In this document: one piece after another, positions 46,503-55,886 of the stretch
How the letters are laid out: every line of letters starts with the position of its first letter
How positions within the stretch are numbered: position 1 is the stretch's first letter
Assembly (NCBI RefSeq): GCF_900078315.1
Contig: NZ_FKBS01000029.1
Coordinates: 321,758-385,757 of the forward strand
DNA from: Bordetella ansorpii
GTDB taxonomy: Bacteria > Pseudomonadota > Gammaproteobacteria > Burkholderiales > Burkholderiaceae_B
Length of the DNA stretch: 64,000 bases
Direction of reading: 5' to 3'
Program-made: the position numbers and the translations under genes
The notes under the pieces: generated by a model
What the model was told of the DNA's origin: nothing
Seen by the model: only the letters and a program-made list of their open reading frames with translations
Databases searched by the model: none

Positions 46503-47393
46503 TCAACCGTCCGAAGAGTCGCGAAGGCGAACGATAAATCGCTCCACCGAAGCCGATAAATTGCCGCCGTCGGGCTGAAGCAGGTAGGTGGTGATCACGG
46601 CAGAATCCATCGCCAAGGGGCGGATCACCACATCCGGCCGTTGGGAGATGGGAATCTTGGTCGCCGTCATGAAGCCGATGCCGTAGCCGGCGCCGACCAA
46701 CGTGAGCATCATGTTCAGCGAGGACACTTCCTCGACAACTTTCAGCTTGTGCTCCAACGTGTTGAGCAGCCGCTTGAGTTCGCGGCAATAGCCCTCGCAT
46801 ACCTGCGGGTCGCACAGGACAAGTGGATGGCCTTGAAGTTCTTGAAGTGGCACCTCCTTGTAGGTGAGCAATGAGTGACGAGCTGGCACCGCAATCACCA
46901 GCGGGTCGTGCCAGATTGGTTCGGCAGCGATACCGTCGCCGACATCGCCCGTGTGCGCGAACCCGATCATGAAGTCGCCCGAACGCAAGCCACGCACTTG
47001 CTCTGCCAGAAGCACTTCTGACAAGCGTATTTCGATCTCCGGCTCCTCGGCGCGGCAACGAGCCAGAAATGCCGACAGCCGTGGATCGATAGCCCCATCT
47101 GATACAGCGATGCGCAGGCTACCGCGCAAGCCCGATGCCACAGCCTTGGCATTTTCACGAGCCTGTTCCAGCACTGTGAATAGACGGCGAACATCTTGCA
47201 AGAAGACCGCGCCCGCCGCCGTTAGAACTGTTCCTCGTCGGTTTCGGTCGAAGAGCACTACGCCCAACTCGTCCTCAAGTTCCTTGATGGCTCGTGATAG
47301 CGGTGGTTGTTCGATATGCAGGCGCTCAGCCGCCCGCGTGAAATGTAGCTCCTCAGCAAGAACTACGAAGCAGCGAAGATGGCGCAGCTCCAT
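46503..47393 (-). CDS. LysR-family regulator, paralogue of the traG-side LysR
   Basis: A 296-residue LysR regulator with intact winged helix (MELRHLRCFVVLAEELHFTRAAERLHIEQPPLSRAIKELEDELG) and effector domain. The sequence closely follows that of the LysR at 35576-36520 (shared stretches LRCF, AEELHF, AAERLHIEQ, PLSR, IKELE; later VAVPARH, PLVLCDP and VCEG), so both derive from one lineage. It meets the truncated LysR gene tail to tail and has an IS relic behind it. No obvious target gene is next to it. Confidence 0.85.
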   Translation of the reverse strand: MELRHLRCFVVLAEELHFTRAAERLHIEQPPLSRAIKELEDELGVVLFDRNRRGTVLTAAGAVFLQDVRRLFTVLEQARENAKAVASGLRGSLRIAVSDGAIDPRLSAFLARCRAEEPEIEIRLSEVLLAEQVRGLRSGDFMIGFAHTGDVGDGIAAEPIWHDPLVIAVPARHSLLTYKEVPLQELQGHPLVLCDPQVCEGYCRELKRLLNTLEHKLKVVEEVSSLNMMLTLVGAGYGIGFMTATKIPISQRPDVVIRPLAMDSAVITTYLLQPDGGNLSASVERFIVRLRDSSDG

Positions 47394-47507
47394 AGGCCAC
47401 CCTCCCGTTCCGACTTATCCAACACTGTGCTATCTCCCTATAGAAGGGACTGCCATTCTGGCGGCGACGAGTTCGGCCACATCATTGGAAACTTCTGGCT
47501 GAAGGGT

Positions 47508-47649
47508 CTACCCCATTTCCACGGACGATTTGAAAAGGGCTGAAAACTTCAGATCTTGCCTGGCGACTCTACGACGCATTCTCGGGTTGTGAGACCGCTC
47601 GATGTAATCGAATAGATCTGCTCGTGCTTCATCGCGAGTTCGATACGAC
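47508..47649 (-). pseudogene. IS3-family transposase fragment (orfB C-terminus)
   Basis: The minus-strand frame YRTRDEARADLFDYIERSHNPRMRRRVARQDL is the end of an IS3-type DDE transposase (compare DYIEMFYNPKRRHS in the intact element next to it). It is cut at its 5' side exactly where the intact IS begins (47650). Confidence 0.75.
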
Positions 47650-47667
47650 TGAATCGCCCCAGCTGTC

Positions 47668-48561
47668 CTAGACACTCTCCAAGCTCTGGAAATAGCGCTT
47701 TTCAAACTCCACTGGCGATAGCTGCATAGCGCTGCTGTGCCGGCGCTTGGGGTTATAGAACATCTCGATGTAATCGAACACAGCACTGCGGGCTTCTTCG
47801 CGGGTTCCGTAGGTTTTCCGTCGGATGCGTTCCCGCTTCAGCAACTGGAAAAAGCTTTCCGCGACCGCGTTGTCGTGACAGTTACCGCGTCGACTCATGC
47901 TGCTGATCAGGTTGTTGGCCTTGAGGAAACTCTGCCAGTCCGAGCTGCTGAACTGGCTGCCCTGGTCGGAATGGATCATCACCTCCTGCTTGGGCTTGCG
48001 CCGCCACACAGCCATCAGCAACGCATCAATGGCCAGGTCGCTGCACATCCGAGGCTTCATCGACCAGCCGATCACTTGGCGAGAAAACAAATCCAGAACC
48101 ACTGCCAAGTACAACAACCAGCCCTCATACGTGCGGATGTAAGTGATGTCGGTGACCCAGACCTTGTTCGGTTCACTGACATTGAACTGCCGCTCTAGAC
48201 GGTTGGGCGAGGCCACTGGCGGCTTGCCACCGTAGTACCCGGGGCGCCGGCGATAACCGGTCTGCGAGCGCAGCCCCTCTCTCCTCATCAGGCGAGCCAC
48301 ACGGTGCCGGCCACAGGGCTCGCCCAGCTCACGCAGGTCGTCGTGGATCTTGCGGTAGCCGTAGACCCCGCCGCTTTCCAACCAGGCATGCTTGATCAAT
48401 CCGAGCAGGCGTTGATCTTCCTTGGCGCGTACCGATTTCGGCTCGACCAGCCAGGCGTAGTAACCGCTGGGATGCACCTTGAGGGTCTGCAGAGACGCCG
48501 CACCGGGTACTCCACCGACAGTTTGCTGATGAAGGCGTACTTCAGCCTGACTCCTTGGCAA
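47668..48561 (-). CDS. IS3-family transposase OrfB (catalytic, frameshift-expressed)
   Basis: The 297-codon frame contains an HTH_21-like helix (VYGYRKIHDDLRELG) and the rve integrase core with the DDE residues in WVTDITYI, HSDQGSQFSS and NAVAESFFQLLKRE. It overlaps orfA by about 20 bases. Production as an OrfAB fusion by -1 frameshifting at the A6G heptamer (48575-48581) is the family rule. Intact, so the element may be active. Confidence 0.88.
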   Translation of the reverse strand: MPRSQAEVRLHQQTVGGVPGAASLQTLKVHPSGYYAWLVEPKSVRAKEDQRLLGLIKHAWLESGGVYGYRKIHDDLRELGEPCGRHRVARLMRREGLRSQTGYRRRPGYYGGKPPVASPNRLERQFNVSEPNKVWVTDITYIRTYEGWLLYLAVVLDLFSRQVIGWSMKPRMCSDLAIDALLMAVWRRKPKQEVMIHSDQGSQFSSSDWQSFLKANNLISSMSRRGNCHDNAVAESFFQLLKRERIRRKTYGTREEARSAVFDYIEMFYNPKRRHSSAMQLSPVEFEKRYFQSLESV

Positions 48562-48820
48562 AGTACGCGGCGGCCTTTTTTAGAATGTCTCGCTCTTCGG
48601 TCACCCGCTTGAGTTCCGCGCGCAAGCGACGCAGCTCAGCCTGCTGATCATCTACCTGCTGCCGCTGTACTTGGGGTTTGCTGTAGCGCTTTACCCAGGC
48701 GTACAGACTGTGCGCGGACACGCCTAGACGCTCTGCTACATCGGCAACGCGCAAGCCGCGTTCAGTGATGTGCTTGACCGCTTCAATCTTGAATTCTTCA
48801 GGGTAACGCTGGTTGCTCAT
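48542..48820 (-). CDS. IS3-family transposase OrfA (DNA-binding)
   Basis: A 92-residue protein with a helix-turn-helix (YPEEFKIEAVKHITERGLRVADVAERLGVSAHSLYAWVKRY) and a leucine-zipper-like tail (QQAELRRLRAELKRVTEERDILKKA). The slippery sequence lies at the lysine pair of ILKKAAAYF. Intact. Confidence 0.9.
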   Translation of the reverse strand: MSNQRYPEEFKIEAVKHITERGLRVADVAERLGVSAHSLYAWVKRYSKPQVQRQQVDDQQAELRRLRAELKRVTEERDILKKAAAYFAKESG

Positions 48821-48882
48821 GGCACCTCCTGTTGGGCCTCATTATGAGGCTTGGAGGTGTCTACGAAACTAGGGGCGATTCA

Positions 48883-48993
48883 GGTCGACGATCTCCCCAC
48901 CCGGAAAGCGCAGCGGGTCGACCATCGAAGTCAGTACGCTTACCATTTTTCCCTTGATCATCTTGCGCAACAACCGCGCTCGCATTTCGAGCG
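48883..48993 (-). pseudogene. IS4-family transposase fragment
   Basis: The minus-strand frame RARLLRKMIKGKMVSVLTSMVDPLRFPGGEIVDL resembles the strand region before the catalytic YREK motif of IS4 transposases, which would continue with YxxRWEIE. It is cut exactly at the right end of the IS3 element. Up to 49113 nothing else is recognised. Confidence 0.6.
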
Positions 48994-49113
48994 GACGACA
49001 GGTGGTATGTGGTCGGCAAATACATAGCGGCCATACTGTAAGCGCGAGTAGGCGGGTCTTTAGGCTGACGCCCGGCGATATCGTCAGGGCGTCAGATCCA
49101 TACAGCCGTTCGA

Positions 49114-50253
49114 TCAGGCTGCCGGCTTCAGAATGACCTTTGTCCAACCCTCATCTCGCGCATCGAAATGCTTGTACGCATCGGGCCCTTCCGCCAATTT
49201 CAGGCTGTGAGAGATGATCTGCGAAGGCTTGGCGCGGTCGTGATGGATCAGCTCCGCAAGCCTGCGGTTATAGGCTTTGACGTTGGCTTGCCCGGTGCGT
49301 ATCTGCTGGCCCTTGAACCAGAACGCGCCGAAATCGAAGGCCATTTTGCCTTCCTTCGCCAGTTCATTTTTCGCGCCCGGATCCTGAGGAACAAACACCC
49401 CGACGACGCCGATGCCACCCGTGGCCTTGGTGGAAGCTACCAGGTTGTTCATCGTCAGGTGATTGACCTCATGGCCGTGTTTGTCACAGCACTGGTACCC
49501 CACACACTCACAACCTCGATCAGTGCCTTTGCCGTGAGTCAGGTTGAGGATCTGATCAACCGCCTCTTTCTCCAGGGAGTTGATTGGCGTGGCCCCCATC
49601 TGCGCGGCCAATTTCAATCGATCCGGATGGTTGTCGACCACGAACACTTGCGAGGCGCCTTTGATCATCGCGGCATGAGCTGCCATCAGGCCCACTGGCC
49701 CTGCACCGTAAATGGCGATGCTTTCACCCGGCATCAAGCCAGCCAGTTCAGTGGCATGCCATCCGGTGGGGAATATGTCTGACAGCATGACGTAGTCGTT
49801 TTCTTTCTCTTGCGCATCCTCTGGCAGCACCAGGCAATTGAAGTCCGCATATGGCACACGCAGCAGTTCTGCTTGACCACCCTGGTATGAGCCCATATCG
49901 GCAAACCCGTAAGCAGCACCAGCACTGCCGGGGTTGGCCGTGAGGCAGAAACCGGTCAAACCTTTTTCACAGTTTTCGCAGAAACCGCAGCCGATATTAA
50001 ATGGCAAACAGACGCGATCACCTACCTTGATGCGATCTACGCCGGCGCCGACTTCGATGACTTCCCCGAGGTTCTCGTGACCGAAAACACGTCCCGCCTC
50101 CATTGAGGTGCGGCCCTCGTACATATGCAGGTCAGAGCCGCAGATATTGGTAGTGGTGATGCGCACTACGGCGTCGGTAGGTTTTTCGATCTTGGCGTCT
50201 GGGACATTTTGCACGCTGACGTCGCGTGGCCCGTTGTAAACGATGGCTTTCAT
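49114..50253 (-). CDS. fdhA: Glutathione-independent formaldehyde dehydrogenase (zinc MDR)
   Basis: A 379-residue zinc-dependent MDR enzyme of the group typified by Pseudomonas putida formaldehyde dehydrogenase, oxidising formaldehyde with NAD without glutathione. Motifs: MKAIVYNGPRDVSVQNVPD, catalytic zinc in CGSDLHMYEG and GHENLGEV, structural-zinc cysteines GCGFCENCEKGLTGFC, and cofactor loop IYGAGPVGLMAAHAA. Start 50253 has GGGAGGG six bases upstream. It lies between two IS areas and is read on the opposite strand from frmA, so it is a separate acquisition. Dismutase activity is also known in the group. Confidence 0.88.
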   Translation of the reverse strand: MKAIVYNGPRDVSVQNVPDAKIEKPTDAVVRITTTNICGSDLHMYEGRTSMEAGRVFGHENLGEVIEVGAGVDRIKVGDRVCLPFNIGCGFCENCEKGLTGFCLTANPGSAGAAYGFADMGSYQGGQAELLRVPYADFNCLVLPEDAQEKENDYVMLSDIFPTGWHATELAGLMPGESIAIYGAGPVGLMAAHAAMIKGASQVFVVDNHPDRLKLAAQMGATPINSLEKEAVDQILNLTHGKGTDRGCECVGYQCCDKHGHEVNHLTMNNLVASTKATGGIGVVGVFVPQDPGAKNELAKEGKMAFDFGAFWFKGQQIRTGQANVKAYNRRLAELIHHDRAKPSQIISHSLKLAEGPDAYKHFDARDEGWTKVILKPAA

Positions 50254-50360
50254 TAGACCCTCCCGTTCAAGCGACAATGAGGTGGTTTCGTCTGCTTATG
50301 AGATATATGTTTAGTTCTACGAACGGTGGCTGTCAAGCTAGTTGTCGCGTCTAGGGATAA

Positions 50361-51431
50361 TCAGGCCGCCCGCCTGATGGGTTCTTCGATCACGGAACTG
50401 CCTGCCGAGTCCTTGTCTGGGTTCAGGTGCACCACGTCAACGCGTGACCAGTTCCGTAGGGGCCCGGACCAGCGATGTGGCGCGCGCCGGTGTGCCGCCT
50501 CGTAGACGGCGCGACGCTGTGCCAGTAAGGCGGCATCCAGGCCGCTGTGGCGCTGCTCGGGCGTCACGAAGCGGATCGCGCCATGACGATGCTCGGTGTT
50601 GTACCAGCGTACGAACCGGCCAACCCAAGTGCGGGCCTGTTGCAGGCTGGCGAAGGGCTTGCGAGGATATTGTGGTCGATATTTCAGGGTGCGGAACAGC
50701 GCCTCCGAGTACGGGTTGTCATCACTCACCGCCGGTCGGCTGAACGAAGGTGAGACGCCCAGCTCGCGCAGCGTCGCCAGCATGATCGCGCCTCTCGTCG
50801 GGCCGCCGTTATCGCTGTGCAGTACCAGCTGCCCTGGTTCGATGCCCTCGTGCAAGCAGATGTCGCGCACGATGTCACTGGCATGCCTGCCATCCTCGGT
50901 GTCGTAGACCTGCCAACCGACGATCTTGCGACTGAACAGGTCCAGAAATAGGTACAGATAGTAGAAGCGCCCCTTGATGACGGTGGGCATATCGGTGATG
51001 TCCCAGCTGTAGAGCTCGTTGGGCGCACGCGCTGTCACGCCGCGGGGCTTAGGCTGCGGATTCGGCGGTCGTTGCCGGCCACGATGGGTCAGCTGCCCGG
51101 CGCTGCGCAGCAGCCGATACATCGTCGATTCACTGGCAAGGTACTGGCCCTGGTCAGCCAGGCGCGGCACGATTGGAGAAGGCGGCAGGTGGCCGTACTC
51201 CTCGCTGTTGAGCACCGACAGTATCCGTTGACGCTCTAGGTCACTGAAGCCGTTGGCAGGCCTCTGGACACGGTGCGGTCGCTGATCTCCGCGGCAAGGC
51301 GTACGCCTCCAGCGCTGCACGGTTCGCAGGCTCAGGCCGAGAGTCCTGCAGGCGCGTGCCACGCGTGCGCCGGTCGCCACCGCCTCATCGATCATGGACA
51401 GCACCGTCTGGCGCTGTGAGAGCGAGGTCAT
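50361..51431 (-). CDS. IS3-family transposase OrfB
   Basis: A 356-residue frame with an N-terminal helix-turn-helix (ACRTLGLSLRTVQRWRR) and an rve core carrying DDE in SWDITDMPTV, LHSDNGGPT and NPYSEALFRTLKYRP. ATG 51431 overlaps the orfA stop as ATGA. A canonical A AAA AAG heptamer at 51461-51467, in frame as CAA AAA AAG, indicates fusion by -1 frameshift. This frame is intact. Confidence 0.85.
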   Translation of the reverse strand: MTSLSQRQTVLSMIDEAVATGARVARACRTLGLSLRTVQRWRRTPCRGDQRPHRVQRPANGFSDLERQRILSVLNSEEYGHLPPSPIVPRLADQGQYLASESTMYRLLRSAGQLTHRGRQRPPNPQPKPRGVTARAPNELYSWDITDMPTVIKGRFYYLYLFLDLFSRKIVGWQVYDTEDGRHASDIVRDICLHEGIEPGQLVLHSDNGGPTRGAIMLATLRELGVSPSFSRPAVSDDNPYSEALFRTLKYRPQYPRKPFASLQQARTWVGRFVRWYNTEHRHGAIRFVTPEQRHSGLDAALLAQRRAVYEAAHRRAPHRWSGPLRNWSRVDVVHLNPDKDSAGSSVIEEPIRRAA

Positions 51432-51916
51432 TTGTCCTCGTCCTCCCACAGCGCCTGGTACTTTTTTTGCAATACCGGCAGCGCTGCGGCCTCGGACAGA
51501 GCCTTCTCCTTGCGGTTCAGCTCTCGCTGAAGATTCGCCAGCTCACTCTTCAGTTTACGCAGCTCGCCGGCGTCAGCCGCCGGCTTGGCGGGCGTAGTGA
51601 ATTCCGCCTTCCAAGCCTGAAGCTGATGGGCGAATATCCCGCGCTCACGACACCAGGCGTTGAGCTCCTCCGGCGCAAGATCGTTGGTGTCTAGCAAGGC
51701 TTGCAGACGGTGCTCGGCCGTCCGTTCCTGCGGGCGCTTCTCGCCATCGGCAGGTCGATGTAGGTGGGCTATCTTGGGATTCCGTAACCAATTTCGCACG
51801 CTATGGTACGGCACGTTCAATTCTGCAGCCATCTACGCAATCGTACGGTTGCCACGAGTCAGCATCTTGCGGACCGCTTCTTCCTTGAAGACCTGGGTGT
51901 AACTGGTCGAGTTCAT
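51428..51916 (-). pseudogene. IS3-family OrfA with in-frame stop
   Basis: From ATG 51916 the frame reads NSTSYTQVFKEEAVRKMLTRG, then reaches TAG at 51833-51835, directly before an ATG that resumes as AAELNVPYHSVRNWLRNPK. The expected codon is CAG (TIAQMAAELNV), so one C-to-T change made the stop. A 134-residue product from the second ATG lacks the first helix. Confidence 0.8.
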
Positions 51917-52077
51917 CGCTTTATTCAAAAACTGAGGCGACAACTAGCCTGACACGGGGGGGCGAACGTATGTTCCACAAATCGAGCTATGACCAGACGA
52001 GTGGTGATGCCGTCGCCCGCGCGTGGCGGCCCTTGAATTTGCAGCTCGTGACGAACTTAGACAGTTGAACGCCATAG

Positions 52078-52228
52078 GGTCACGGACGACGGGCTGCCGG
52101 AAGCCCAGGGCCAGCGCTACGTGCTGCCGGGCGGCGCGTTCTTCGAGATCCGCGATGGCAAGATCGCTCGTGTCACCAACTACTACAATCTCGGCGACTG
52201 GATCGCACAGGTTGGAGGGGACGCCTGA
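52078..52228 (+). pseudogene. SnoaL/NTF2-like protein, C-terminal fragment
   Basis: The frame GLPEAQGQRYVLPGGAFFEIRDGKIARVTNYYNLGDWIAQV is the end of a nuclear-transport-factor-2-like (SnoaL/ketosteroid isomerase-type) protein; the 5' part is missing next to the IS. It stops 1 base before the following fragment's start, so the two were once an operon. Confidence 0.65.
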
Positions 52229-52229
52229 A

Positions 52230-52345
52230 ATGACCAGCGACGTGCAGGTGCTGGTTCGTCGTGGTCCGGACATTGCCGAATGGTTCGATGCCGTGGCAGG
52301 CCTGCGGGCGAGCGTCTTCCGCAGCTTTCCTTACCTGTACACAGA
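52230..52345 (+). pseudogene. GNAT acetyltransferase, N-terminal fragment
   Basis: From ATG 52230 the frame reads VLVRRGPDIAEWFDAVAGLRASVFRSFPYLY, an N-terminal pattern of a GNAT family, and loses likeness at about 52345 where the frmR promoter segment begins. The remaining frame overlaps frmR and has no meaning. The join marks the left edge of the formaldehyde operon. Confidence 0.55.
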
Positions 52346-52367
52346 ATTTGTGGCGAAGTTCGGCCGC

Positions 52368-52394
52368 ATATACTATGGGGGAGCATTGTATAAT
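52368..52394 (+). promoter_or_regulatory. Candidate FrmR operator upstream of frmR
   Basis: ATACTATGGGGGAGCATTGTATAAT has the form expected for CsoR/RcnR/FrmR-family sites: a G tract flanked by AT-rich inverted arms (ATACTAT and its partner TTGTATAAT). TATAAT at 52389-52394 also fits a -10 box, so repressor and polymerase would compete. It lies 31 bases before the frmR start. Confidence 0.65.
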
Positions 52395-52425
52395 GCGGTG
52401 GTGTACCCAAGTAGAGAGGTGTTCG

Positions 52426-52701
52426 ATGCCACACAGTCCGGAAGAAAAGAAGCAAGCACTGACGCGCATCCGGCGCATCAAAGGTCAGGTAGCGACTCTT
52501 GAGCAAGCGCTTGATGCAGGTGCGGAATGCCCTGCAATTCTTCAGCAGCTTGCGGCCGTTCGTGGGGCAGTCAACGGATTGATGGCAACCGTTCTGGAGA
52601 GCTATCTGCGGGAAGAATTTCCCAGTAGCGAAATCAGGAGCGATTCGCAGAACAAGTCCATTGACGAGACCATCTCTATCGTCCGCTCCTATCTGCGATA
52701 G
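52426..52701 (+). CDS. frmR: Formaldehyde-responsive repressor FrmR
   Basis: A 91-residue all-alpha repressor of the CsoR/RcnR family that releases the promoter on reaction with formaldehyde. Pro2 of MPHSPEEKKQ and Cys35 in AECPAILQQLAAV are the two residues that formaldehyde crosslinks between subunits in E. coli FrmR; both are present. Length is the same as E. coli FrmR. It leads the frmA operon with a gap of 59 bases. Confidence 0.92.
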   Translation: MPHSPEEKKQALTRIRRIKGQVATLEQALDAGAECPAILQQLAAVRGAVNGLMATVLESYLREEFPSSEIRSDSQNKSIDETISIVRSYLR

Positions 52702-52736
52702 AGGCACCAGGGTGCCCTCGGTGAGGGCAAATTTAG

Positions 52737-53870
<1,134 letters not shown>

Positions 53871-53913
53871 TCACTCACTATCCATTCAACACCAGCCACC
53901 AAGGAAATTAACC

Positions 53914-54312
53914 ATGTCCAATCCTGTCATTTCCGGCGACGGCATCTTCTCGCACGTCTTCGTCGGCGCCGCCGACGTCCAGAAGTCGACCGCGTTCTAT
54001 GACGCCGCTCTGGGTGCTCTCGGCATCAAGAACCTCGGTCCTTTCGGCAACGGATGGGTGCTTTTCGGTCGCGAAAAGCCGGCTTTCATCATCGCCCGTC
54101 CGGGCAATGGTGAAGCGCCTTCCAGCAACGGCGTGACGGTCGGCTTTGCGGCCGCCACTCCCGCCGAAGTGGATGCCTTCCACGCCGCCGGCCTTGCCGC
54201 AGGCGGCACCGACGAGGGCCAGCCTGGCGCACGTGGTCACCTGCCGGGTGCCTATGCGGCCTATCTGCGTGATCCGGCGGGCAACAAGGTCTGCTCGTAC
54301 ACCTTCGTCTGA
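53914..54312 (+). CDS. VOC-family (glyoxalase/bleomycin-resistance-like) protein
   Basis: A 132-residue single-domain VOC protein: ISGDGIFSHVFVGAADVQKSTAFYDAAL, LFGREKPAFIIARP and the ending LPGAYAAYLRDPAGNKVCSY. Two beta-alpha-beta-beta-beta units with possible metal ligands (His in FSHVF, Glu/His later) are seen. A gene of this type is a usual companion of frmA in proteobacterial formaldehyde operons, but its substrate is unknown. It precedes a terminator. Confidence 0.85.
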   Translation: MSNPVISGDGIFSHVFVGAADVQKSTAFYDAALGALGIKNLGPFGNGWVLFGREKPAFIIARPGNGEAPSSNGVTVGFAAATPAEVDAFHAAGLAAGGTDEGQPGARGHLPGAYAAYLRDPAGNKVCSYTFV

Positions 54313-54414
54313 AAGCAAGGAAGCTGAGGGCGTTCTGAAAGGGTCAGCACAAGTCTCTATACGGCGAGCCTATTAGACGGACCGTGTAGAGCGGTGCCTG
54401 CTCATGAAGATCGG

Positions 54415-54447
54415 CCCGCAGCCATGTGCGAAACGCATGGCTGCGGG
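54415..54447 (+). terminator. Hairpin terminator after the frmR-frmA-VOC unit
   Basis: CCCGCAGCCATG and CATGGCTGCGGG form a perfect 12 bp stem with a nine-base loop, followed by a weak T-rich stretch (CATTTGCTTTG). It separates the frmRA-VOC genes from the DUF3422 and fghA genes, which may therefore have reduced or independent expression. Confidence 0.75.
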
Positions 54448-54494
54448 CATTTGCTTTGAAGCGTGTTTTTCAACCAATGAGAAATGAGGTCGTT

Positions 54495-55828
54495 ATGCAA
54501 GAGCCGGCCAACATCAATACGACGACCGTACAACCCGCCCCGACCGCCACCGTGTACGGCATGCCGGCCTATGCCGATCGTGCTGCGGCCGTGGGTGAAG
54601 TGCATGCGCGCCCGCATCTGTTGATTCAAGCCCCCGCGGCATATTGCAGCTCGCTTTCATGACCGAAGGCGACCAGGCCAGGGATCAGATGGCGATGAGC
54701 GAGTTGTCTCATCGCTTCGGCGTTGCCGAGCCCGACCACGCTACGCCGCTTCACGGCGTGACATGGGATGAGGGTGACTTGCACTGCGAAAAGCACACCG
54801 AGTTCTCGACGTATCTCTGGTGCGCTTCGCTGGATTCCGAGACGGGAGAGCCGTGCGGCGAAAATCCGTTCAAGCATGGATTTGTTCCTCCCGGCCCGGT
54901 CGTATCCGGCATCCGCTTGAGACTTCTTCCATGGACGCCGGAAACGGAGAAGGAGGCCGATCGCTTCGATCCTGCCAGCCTGTGCTACTCGCTGGTGGAG
55001 AACGGCTCTACCGCCATCCTCACCGACTTCCGACAGGATGAGGATGGCCTGACGCAGATCCTCGTCCTGGCCCGCGATTTGACCCCGGCGCGGGCGGGTG
55101 CGCTGGCTCAGCGCGTGCTGGAGATCGAGACTTACCGCACCTTGGCGTTGCTGTCCCTGCCGTTGACACGATCGATGACGTCGGAGCTGCGACGCATTGA
55201 GTCGCGCCTTGCGGCGATCACCGACGAGATGTGTACGAGCTTGGTAGAACGGCGCGACAGCGACGTGCTGCTGTCCGAATTGACCGGCCTAGCTGCCGAG
55301 CTGGAAGCTGGCGTTGCGGCGAATCTCTATCGCTTCGGCGCCAGCCGTGCCTACTACGAGATCGTCGAGGAAAAGCTGGCAGCGCTTTCGGAAGAGGCCG
55401 TATCCGGGTACTGCACCTGGGCGGATTTCCTGCAGCGTCGCATCGCTCCCGCCATGCGGACATGCCAATCCGTAAAGGAGCGCCAGGCCAAGCTCTCCGA
55501 CAAGCTGACCCGGGACATCGCGTTGCTGCGTTCCTGGATCGACGTCGAGCTTGAACGCCAAAACCGCGATCTGCTTGCGTCGATGAACAACCGGGCCAAG
55601 ATGCAATTGCGCCTTCAGCAAACCGTCGAAGGCCTGTCGGTCGCGGCAATTTCTTATTACGTCGTGAGTCTTCTCGGCTATTTGCTCAAGGGCATTCCGA
55701 TGGTTCACGACAGCGTGGCGCCGGTAATGGCGGTTCTGGTTCCTGCGGTGATGCTGACGATCTGGTGGATCGTGCGCAGGATCAGACATGCCCACGGCGA
55801 CACGGCAGCGGAAGAGAAATCTTCCTGA
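54495..55828 (+). pseudogene. DUF3422 family inner-membrane protein with a frameshift
   Basis: The first 46 codons from ATG 54495 (GAGG upstream) reach HARPHLLIQAP and then run into a stop; the rest of the family sequence, ILQLAFMTEGDQARDQMAMSELSHRFG and onward, continues in the +2 frame to 55828. Adding one C to the run of five at 54631-54635 restores one open frame of about 445 codons. The body is intact: a long cytoplasmic part and two C-terminal helices (ISYYVVSLLGYLLKGI and VMAVLVPAVMLTIWWIV). Role of the family is unknown; it often sits in formaldehyde operons. Sequencing error is possible. Confidence 0.8.
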
Positions 55829-55886
55829 CGAGATGCCGTCCTGGCGCGCGAGAGCTGCGCCGTTCCTTTGAACATAGGAGAACACC

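Larger units (their letters stand above)
47650..48882 (-). mobile_element. Intact IS3-family insertion sequence, 1233 bp
   Basis: The ends are imperfect inverted repeats beginning TGAATCGCCCC and continuing through a shared TAGACAC...CTCCAAGC block (47650-47683 and its complement at 48849-48882). Inside are two overlapping frames on the minus strand with an A AAA AAG slippery heptamer. No target duplication is seen: the bases outside are GAC on the left and GGT on the right, and the flanks belong to two different transposase relics. Confidence 0.85.
50331..51954 (-). mobile_element. IS3-family insertion sequence, about 1624 bp, with damaged orfA
   Basis: End repeats TGTCAAGCTAGTTGTCGC (50331) and, complementary, TGTCAGGCTAGTTGTCGC (ending 51954) bound two overlapping transposase frames. 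No target duplication is evident (GGC left, CGG right), so a deletion may have started from one end. The left end sits just upstream of fdhA, where it may affect its expression; the right end abuts truncated genes. Confidence 0.82.

Noticed and set aside
54415-54447. attC-like integron recombination site
   Set aside because: A perfect long stem with a short loop is a terminator; the R and L box spacing and unpaired bases of attC are missing, and no integron integrase is seen.
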